64,000 bases of DNA, from NCBI GenBank assembly GCA_009360345.1, contig SPDP01000005.1, positions 310,001 to 374,000 of the forward strand, in the 5' to 3' direction. The stretch is from Alcaligenaceae bacterium SAGV5. GTDB taxonomy: Bacteria; Pseudomonadota; Gammaproteobacteria; Burkholderiales; Burkholderiaceae_B. Of the stretch, positions 59,479 to 64,000 are shown piece after piece (positions within the stretch are counted from its first letter, which is position 1; each line of letters begins with the position of its first letter). A program made the translations under genes and the position numbers. A model generated the notes under the pieces. The model saw only the letters and a program-made list of their open reading frames with translations, did no database searches and was not told the DNA's origin.

Positions 59479-60360
59479 TCAGGTCCGTGTTTCCAGCTCG
59501 ACCGCCTGCTCCCGCATGTTTTCGACCAGCGATGCCAGCACGGCTTCATTGCGCTCGCGGGGATGCGCAACCACGCCTATTTCACGGAAGAAGGGGGGGC
59601 CGGGCAGCTCGATGATGCGTACCTGCCGATCTCCGGCCGCATCCACCAGCGTGCCCGGGATGACGGCGCAGCCCAGCCCCGCGCGCACCATTCGCAGGAT
59701 GACGTCCGGCTCGTCCAGCTCCATGAACTCGTCCACCCCGGCCGGGAGACGGCGCAGGAACTGGTCGACCAGATGCCCGCCATGCGATTTGCGGTTGTAG
59801 CGGATGAAAGGCAGCGCCGCCGCGACCGCCGGCCAGTCGCCCCGTGTTCCGCGCGGCGCGATGCCGACATAGCGTTCGCGCATCAGCGGCGTCCACTTCA
59901 GGTGGCGCGGCAGGTTCAGGTTGGGTTTGATGAGCACGGCCAGGTCCAGTTCCTGTTCGTCCACCTGCGTCAGGAGCTGCGAGGACATGCCCGGCACCAC
60001 GTTGACGTGCGCGGCGGGGCGGGACTGCCGGAAGCGACGCAGCGCGCCGGGCAGCAGCCCCGTCTGGGCCGTGGAGATCGCGCCCAAGGCGATCGCCATG
60101 GGCGCTGGCTGCCGGCCGGCGCCGCGCATGGCCTGGTAGCGTTGCACGATATGTTCCGCCTCGGGCAGCAGTTGGCGCCCGCGCTCGCTCAGGCGGACCG
60201 ACTTGCCCGCCCGGTCGAACAGCAGGCAGCCCAGGTCTTCCTCCAGGCGCTTGATCTGCGTGCTGACGGCCGACTGGGTCAGCCCCAGCCGCGCGCCCGC
60301 GGCCGAGAACGACGAGGTCCGGGCGGCGGCCACGAAGGTTTGCAGGTAGCGGATCACCAT
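59479..60360 (-). CDS. LysR-type transcriptional regulator
   Basis: A 293-residue LysR protein (ATG 60360; a GTG two codons upstream is possible). Helix-turn-helix: MVIRYLQTFVAAARTSSFSA and ARLGLTQSAVSTQIKRLEED. The effector domain has AIALGAISTAQTGLLPGALR and VRAGLGCAVIPGTLV. It is divergent from the VOC gene at 60489, its likely target, with direct repeats in the gap. Confidence 0.92.
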   Translation of the reverse strand: MVIRYLQTFVAAARTSSFSAAGARLGLTQSAVSTQIKRLEEDLGCLLFDRAGKSVRLSERGRQLLPEAEHIVQRYQAMRGAGRQPAPMAIALGAISTAQTGLLPGALRRFRQSRPAAHVNVVPGMSSQLLTQVDEQELDLAVLIKPNLNLPRHLKWTPLMRERYVGIAPRGTRGDWPAVAAALPFIRYNRKSHGGHLVDQFLRRLPAGVDEFMELDEPDVILRMVRAGLGCAVIPGTLVDAAGDRQVRIIELPGPPFFREIGVVAHPRERNEAVLASLVENMREQAVELETRT

Positions 60361-60404
60361 GGGCACGGCGCGAAGCTAATAGAAAATATTGATGACATGG
60401 GCCT

Positions 60405-60435
60405 GAAATTTTCGTTTCGTATCGGAAATTTCGTT
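60405..60435. promoter_or_regulatory. Direct repeats between LysR and VOC genes
   Basis: GAAATTTTCGTT (60405-60416) and GAAATTTCGTT (60425-60435) recur with a 20-base period, close to two helical turns. TACAAT at 60439-60444 could be the -10 of the VOC gene. A LysR binding site is likely. Confidence 0.5.
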
Positions 60436-60488
60436 CAATACAATCATAGCCCGGGCCCGGATGGCGGGCCTGCACCGGAGTTTCCCCC

Positions 60489-60911
60489 ATGGCTGGCATT
60501 CCCCTCTTCCACTTGGCTTTCCCCGTCGACGACCTGGCGCAGGCACGGGCTTTCTATGGCGACCTGCTCGGCTGTCCCGAGGGCCGCAGCTCCGACGCCT
60601 GGGTCGATTTCAATTTCCACGGGCACCAGATCGTGGCCCACCTGTCCCCGGGCGAAGCGGGCTCGCGCCACACCAGCGCGGTCGATGGCGACGACGTTCC
60701 CGTGCGCCACTTCGGCGCCATTCTTCCCATGGAGGAATGGGAGGCCCTGGCCGAGAAGCTGCGCCGGGCCGGCACGCGGTTCGTGATCGAACCCCATGTC
60801 CGCTTCAAGGGCGAAGTGGGTGAACAGGCTACTATGTTCTTTTTGGATCCTTCGGGCAACGCGCTCGAATTCAAGGCATTTGGCGACCTGAGCCAGGTAT
60901 TCGCGAAGTAG
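60489..60911 (+). CDS. VOC superfamily (glyoxalase/dioxygenase-like) protein
   Basis: A 140-residue VOC protein: PLFHLAFPVDDLAQARAFYG, WVDFNFHGHQIVAHL, VRHFGAILPMEEWEALAEKL and MFFLDPSGNALEFKAF. The four metal-site positions appear as His8, His in VRHFG, a Gln/His in HGHQI and Glu in NALEFK. This form is close to small extradiol-dioxygenase-like enzymes whose substrate is unknown. It is divergent from the LysR gene. A class B repeat follows it. Confidence 0.87.
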   Translation: MAGIPLFHLAFPVDDLAQARAFYGDLLGCPEGRSSDAWVDFNFHGHQIVAHLSPGEAGSRHTSAVDGDDVPVRHFGAILPMEEWEALAEKLRRAGTRFVIEPHVRFKGEVGEQATMFFLDPSGNALEFKAFGDLSQVFAK

Positions 60912-60953
60912 CCCGCGGGCGGCGCGACCCTGGCCGGGCGGGTTTTTCATCCT

Positions 60954-61019
60954 GGGCCGCCCCAGGATGAAAAACGGCCCCCCTGGGGGGCAGCGCCGCC
61001 GCGTAGCGGCAAGCGCGGA
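60954..61019. repeat. Class B palindromic repeat, intergenic copy
   Basis: Shares GGGCCGCCCCAGG, a CCCCCC/GGGGGG hairpin and GGCAGCGCCGCCGCGT followed by AGCGGCAAG with the copy in dnaE2. It lies between the VOC stop and the DUF423 start. Confidence 0.8.
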
Positions 61020-61042
61020 GGCATTTTTCAAGGAAGCGCTGC

Positions 61043-61411
61043 ATGTTGTTATCTTCTCGAGTCTTGCTGGGGTGCGCCGCACCGATGGGCGCGGCGGGCG
61101 TCATGCTGGCCGCCATGGCCACGCACCTGACAGGCGGCGGCATCCTGTCCACCGCCGCGCTGTTCCTGCTGCTGCATGCCGCCGCCATCACCGGCCTGGC
61201 CGCCGTGGTGCCCCACGTCCAGCGCGGCCGTACCGTCCTGATCGGTGCCGCGGCGCTCATCATCGCCGGCACGCTGTTGTTCTCCGTGGACCTGGCCATG
61301 CGCCAACTGGCCGGCATGAAACTGTTCTGGGGTACCGCCCCCTTCGGCGGCGGCGCCATGATCGTAGGCTGGCTCGGCGTCGCCGTCGCCGCCCTCATGC
61401 CCAACCGCTGA
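61043..61411 (+). CDS. DUF423-like small membrane protein
   Basis: A 122-residue protein with four hydrophobic helices. AAGGAAG precedes ATG. The sequence fits the DUF423/YgdD family: MGAAGVMLAAMATHL, AALFLLLHAAAITGLAAVV, LLFSVDLAMRQLAG and APFGGGAMIVGWLGVAVAAL. Function unknown. The leader contains the class B repeat, so expression may be affected by it. Confidence 0.85.
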   Translation: MLLSSRVLLGCAAPMGAAGVMLAAMATHLTGGGILSTAALFLLLHAAAITGLAAVVPHVQRGRTVLIGAAALIIAGTLLFSVDLAMRQLAGMKLFWGTAPFGGGAMIVGWLGVAVAALMPNR

Positions 61412-61466
61412 CCTTCCTCCCCAGGAAGAACTCCACCCCACGCGAGCCGAGCATTTGCCAGGGCAC

Positions 61467-61539
61467 CGCGGATCCGGCTCCGCCGGTCCGCCAGTGCCGC
61501 CCCCTTGAGGGGGCGCGCGTCAGCGCGTAGGGGGTGGGA
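61467..61539 (+). repeat. Class A palindromic repeat, copy 5
   Basis: GGATCCGGCTCCGCCGG hairpin, CCCCTTGAGGGGG hairpin and GCGCGTCAGCGCGTAGGGGG. The FMN reductase stop codon and its last codons (for PPTR) lie within it. Confidence 0.82.
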
Positions 61540-62083
61540 ACTTCCCCACCCACGCCACGTACCGATCCACGAATCCCTGGATGAACTTGGCGCTGGTTTC
61601 GTTGGTGATTTCGCCGTTGGCGTCCACCAGTCCGCCCGTGTATTGCACGAAGATGCTCGGCTGAGGCAGCACGGGCACGTCCAGCGCCGACAGCACCATG
61701 CGCAGATGCTCCTGCGCCAGGGCGGTGCCGACCTGCCCGGGCGAGGCGCCCATGATGCCGGCGGGCTTGCCGGGCCACGAAGTCTTGCCCCAGGGGCGCG
61801 ACCCCCAGTCCAGCGCGTTCTTCAGGACGCCGGAATACGATCGGTTGTACTCCGGCGTGAAGAACAACAGGCCGTCCGCGGATTCCACCTGCTGCTTGAA
61901 GGTGACGACGGCCGGAGGCAGCGCGGTATCGAGATCCTGGTTGTACAGGGGAAGATCCCCGAGGGCGATTTCCGCCGTCTGGAAATTGGACGGCAGCAGT
62001 TTGGTCACTGCCCGCGCCAGTTGGCGGTTGAATGACTCTTTGCGGAGGCTGCCGATGATCACGCCGATCTTGTAGCTGCTCAT
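61520..62083 (-). CDS. NADPH-dependent FMN reductase (ChrR/YieF-like quinone reductase)
   Basis: A 187-residue flavodoxin-like reductase; ATG at 62083. The FMN phosphate loop is IGVIIGSLRKESFNRQLA and the isoalloxazine contact FFTPEYNRSYSGVLKNALDW. Related enzymes reduce quinones, chromate or azo compounds with NAD(P)H. The C-terminal codons (KFPPPTR) and the stop are supplied by class A repeat copy 5, so its native end may have been replaced. Confidence 0.92.
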   Translation of the reverse strand: MSSYKIGVIIGSLRKESFNRQLARAVTKLLPSNFQTAEIALGDLPLYNQDLDTALPPAVVTFKQQVESADGLLFFTPEYNRSYSGVLKNALDWGSRPWGKTSWPGKPAGIMGASPGQVGTALAQEHLRMVLSALDVPVLPQPSIFVQYTGGLVDANGEITNETSAKFIQGFVDRYVAWVGKFPPPTR

Positions 62084-62226
62084 GAAGATTCCCGGATCTG
62101 AATGAGAAAAGGGCTGCCGAAGCGTAGCGGCTGAGCGTGGGCGACAGCCGGCTGCTACGGAGAGGGGAACTGCCGATTCATGATAGCGCGGCGAATCCAC
62201 TAAAATGAATCTCTTGTCTTCCCTTG

Positions 62227-63108
62227 ATGCTCACGATGTCAGTCGTTCGTATCGTCAGCTACAACATCCACAAGGGCATGTCCGCCCTGGGCAAGCGCGA
62301 GTCCGTGCAGGAATTGCGCCTCGGCCTGCATGGGCTCCGCGCGGATCTGGCCTTCCTTCAGGAAGTCCAGGGCCGCAACGACAGGTCCGGCACCCTGCAC
62401 GAGCAGCACGAGATGCTGGCCGCCGCGCTGCGGCTGGAAGCCGCCTACGGCCGCAATGCCGTCTACCGGCACAGCGACCACGGCAATGCGCTGCTGTCGC
62501 GCTTTCCCATCCTGTCGCACCAGAACCAGGACATCTCCGATCATCGCCTGGAGCAGCGCGGCCTGCTGCATGCGCGCGTGGGCATTGGTCCGCACGAGGT
62601 GCATTGCTTCGTGGTCCATCTAGGATTGTTCGCGGGCAGCCGCTCGCGCCAGGTGGGAGCCCTGGTGTCGCGCATCGAGGAAATCGTGCCGCCCTCGGAT
62701 CCCATCCTGATCGCCGGGGATTTCAACGACTGGACCAATGTGCTGTCGGATATCCTGGTCGAGCGCCTGGGCCTGCACGAAGTGTTCGCGACCGCGCCGC
62801 GGGGCAACAACGTGGAGCTTCCGCGCCTGCGCGACTCGGTCCGCATGTTGGGGCGGGTGCTGCGGGGGGGCGAAGCTTCACCCTGGCGGCTGCGGCCGGG
62901 ATTCCAGGGGCCGCCCAAGCTCGGCCTGGGCAATGAGTTGATGGCGCCGCGTCCGCCCCGCACGTTTCCCGCCATCTTCCCGTGGCTGAGGCTGGACCGG
63001 ATCTACCAGCGCGGATTCTCGGTCAGGCAGGCCAGCGTGTTGTACGGGCGCCCGTGGACGCGCCTGTCCGACCACGCGCCGCTGCTGGCCGAGCTGGAAC
63101 TACCCTGA
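62227..63108 (+). CDS. Endonuclease/exonuclease/phosphatase family protein
   Basis: A 293-residue EEP-fold enzyme. It has the conserved RIVSYNIHKG, FLQEVQG (metal Glu), HCFVVHLGLF, LIAGDFNDW (Asp/Asn pair) and LSDHAPLLAEL (catalytic His). The start is one of ATG 62227 or 62236. In related beta-proteobacteria this gene usually sits between the aspS region and a cardiolipin synthase. Here aspS is 12 kb away. It probably hydrolyses a phosphodiester; substrate unknown. It overlaps the 3' end of the next MFS gene by 9 bases. Confidence 0.9.
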   Translation: MLTMSVVRIVSYNIHKGMSALGKRESVQELRLGLHGLRADLAFLQEVQGRNDRSGTLHEQHEMLAAALRLEAAYGRNAVYRHSDHGNALLSRFPILSHQNQDISDHRLEQRGLLHARVGIGPHEVHCFVVHLGLFAGSRSRQVGALVSRIEEIVPPSDPILIAGDFNDWTNVLSDILVERLGLHEVFATAPRGNNVELPRLRDSVRMLGRVLRGGEASPWRLRPGFQGPPKLGLGNELMAPRPPRTFPAIFPWLRLDRIYQRGFSVRQASVLYGRPWTRLSDHAPLLAELELP

Positions 63109-64000
63109 GACGCGCGTGCCGGGCCGCGCCGCGCTGACGGCGGAGGCCGCGGCCAGGAACACGGCGGCCAGCACGAGGCCGGTGGTGGGCCCATGCGCCG
63201 AGGCGGCGGTGAAGGCCAGCGCGACCAGCGCCGCGCCCAGGGCCATGCCGAACTGTCGCGCGGTGGCCTGCAGGCCACCGGCGCCGCCGCTGCGATGCAA
63301 CGGCGCGGCGGTCAGCATGACCCGGTTGTTGGGGGTCTGGAACATGCCGAAGCCGGTGCCGCAGACCACCATGCAGGCCATGATCCAGCCGTTGGGCGTG
63401 CTGGCGGGCAGCAGCGAGATGACCAGGAGGCCGCCGGCGACGAGCCCGGCGCCTATCGAACACAGGATCGAGGGCGCGATGGACTCCGACAGGCGTCCGG
63501 CCACGGGCGCGGCGATGGCCACCGCCAGCGGCCAGGGCACCATCAGCATGCCCATTTCCAACTGGCTGCGGCCCAGGGTCTGCTGGAAGTAGAAGGGCAG
63601 CGAGATGTAGGAAATGGTCTGGCCCGAGAACGCGCAGACCGAGGCGCCGACCGAGAACGCGAATGGACGGATGCGAAGCAGGTCGAGCGGTAGCAGCGGC
63701 GTCGCCTGGGTCAGCTCGCGCCGGACCAGCGCCAGTCCGCTGACCGCGCCGCAGGCCAGCAGCGCGAGCGCCATCGTGAAATCGTGCAGCAGCCGGTCCA
63801 CGCCCACCACGATCAGGCCGAAGGTCAGTCCGCTCAGCATGGCGCTGAGCGCATCGAACGGGCGCTTGGCGAGTTCGGTCTCGGGCAGCATGCGGCTGCC
63901 GATGGACAGGATGAACAGGCCGATGGGAAGGTTGACCGCGAACAGCCAGGGCCACGAGGCGACCGACAGGATCAGCGACCCGATCATCGGTCCGGCGGCG
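63100..64000 (-). CDS. MFS transporter, DHA2-like, C-terminal part (partial)
   Basis: The frame enters from the right edge (codons for AAGP precede MIGSLILSVASWPWLFAVNL) and ends at 63100. About 300 residues with 8-9 hydrophobic helices are seen. The WPWLFAVNLPIG sequence is the loop before helix 6 in 14-helix DHA2 (EmrB/QacA) transporters, and later FGMFQTPNNRVMLTAAP and GGLQATARQFGMALGAAL fit as well. The N-terminal part lies outside the window. Confidence 0.9.
   Translation of the reverse strand, partial: AAGPMIGSLILSVASWPWLFAVNLPIGLFILSIGSRMLPETELAKRPFDALSAMLSGLTFGLIVVGVDRLLHDFTMALALLACGAVSGLALVRRELTQATPLLPLDLLRIRPFAFSVGASVCAFSGQTISYISLPFYFQQTLGRSQLEMGMLMVPWPLAVAIAAPVAGRLSESIAPSILCSIGAGLVAGGLLVISLLPASTPNGWIMACMVVCGTGFGMFQTPNNRVMLTAAPLHRSGGAGGLQATARQFGMALGAALVALAFTAASAHGPTTGLVLAAVFLAAASAVSAARPGTRVSG

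Noticed and set aside
1..64000. CRISPR arrays, complete insertion sequences, prophage genes
   Set aside because: No regularly spaced short repeats, transposase, integrase or phage structural genes were seen in the window.

Overview
The window is 64 kb of high-GC chromosomal DNA, apart from a visibly AT-richer first ~900 bases. Gene content points to a beta-proteobacterium of the Alcaligenaceae (Bordetella/Achromobacter group). The signs are three periplasmic 'Bug' (tripartite tricarboxylate) receptors, many LysR regulators, an imuA-imuB-dnaE2 mutagenesis cassette, a fmdB-DUF502-aspS block and small dispersed GC-rich palindromic repeats. The assignment rests on my reading of the proteins, not on a database search.

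Layout. 1-265: start of a gene running off the left edge, possibly a reverse transcriptase, followed by an AT-richer stretch. 920-1423: MgtC family protein. 1427-12059 (minus strand): a nine-gene catabolic operon with MmgE/PrpD protein, argininosuccinate-lyase-like protein, two Bug receptors, FMN alpha-hydroxyacid dehydrogenase, two CaiB/BaiF CoA-transferases, a crotonase and a LysR; a second LysR is divergent at 12180. 13074-18480: imuA-imuB-dnaE2 under a near-perfect LexA box. 18653-23890: alaA, a GAF-PAS-GGDEF protein, RNase HI, a MATE pump and tRNA-Asn. 23964-27346: YigZ, a hydrolase, copper-related PCuAC and DUF2946 proteins, and a Bug gene that has lost its 5' end. 27668-29543: an MFS permease and ssb. 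29637-32167: arsR-acr3-arsC-arsH. 32209-34022: XRE regulator divergent from an epimerase. 34073-34944: crcB and DUF190 behind a fluoride riboswitch. 34996-45425: amn, an EAL phosphodiesterase, MFS, two glycosyltransferases, a histidine kinase and a chemoreceptor. 45727-50046: a putative Na+/H+ antiporter, fmdB-like, DUF502, aspS. 50261-51058: a broken YhcG-type nuclease. 51072-58935: a cysteine-rich regulator divergent from an RND tripartite efflux operon plus MFS. 58922-64000: two VOC proteins, LysR, DUF423, FMN reductase, an EEP nuclease and a partial MFS permease.

How it fits together. The left operon looks like uptake and breakdown of an organic acid. The PrpD plus argininosuccinate-lyase-like pair resembles the known iminodisuccinate epimerase/lyase pairing, but the substrate is unproven. 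Detoxification is the second theme: arsenic, fluoride, copper, MATE, RND and MFS pumps.

The most unusual signal is a family of short palindromic repeats. They lie between genes, supply a start region or stop codon to flanking genes, and in one case sit in frame inside dnaE2, adding about 25 residues to its PHP domain.
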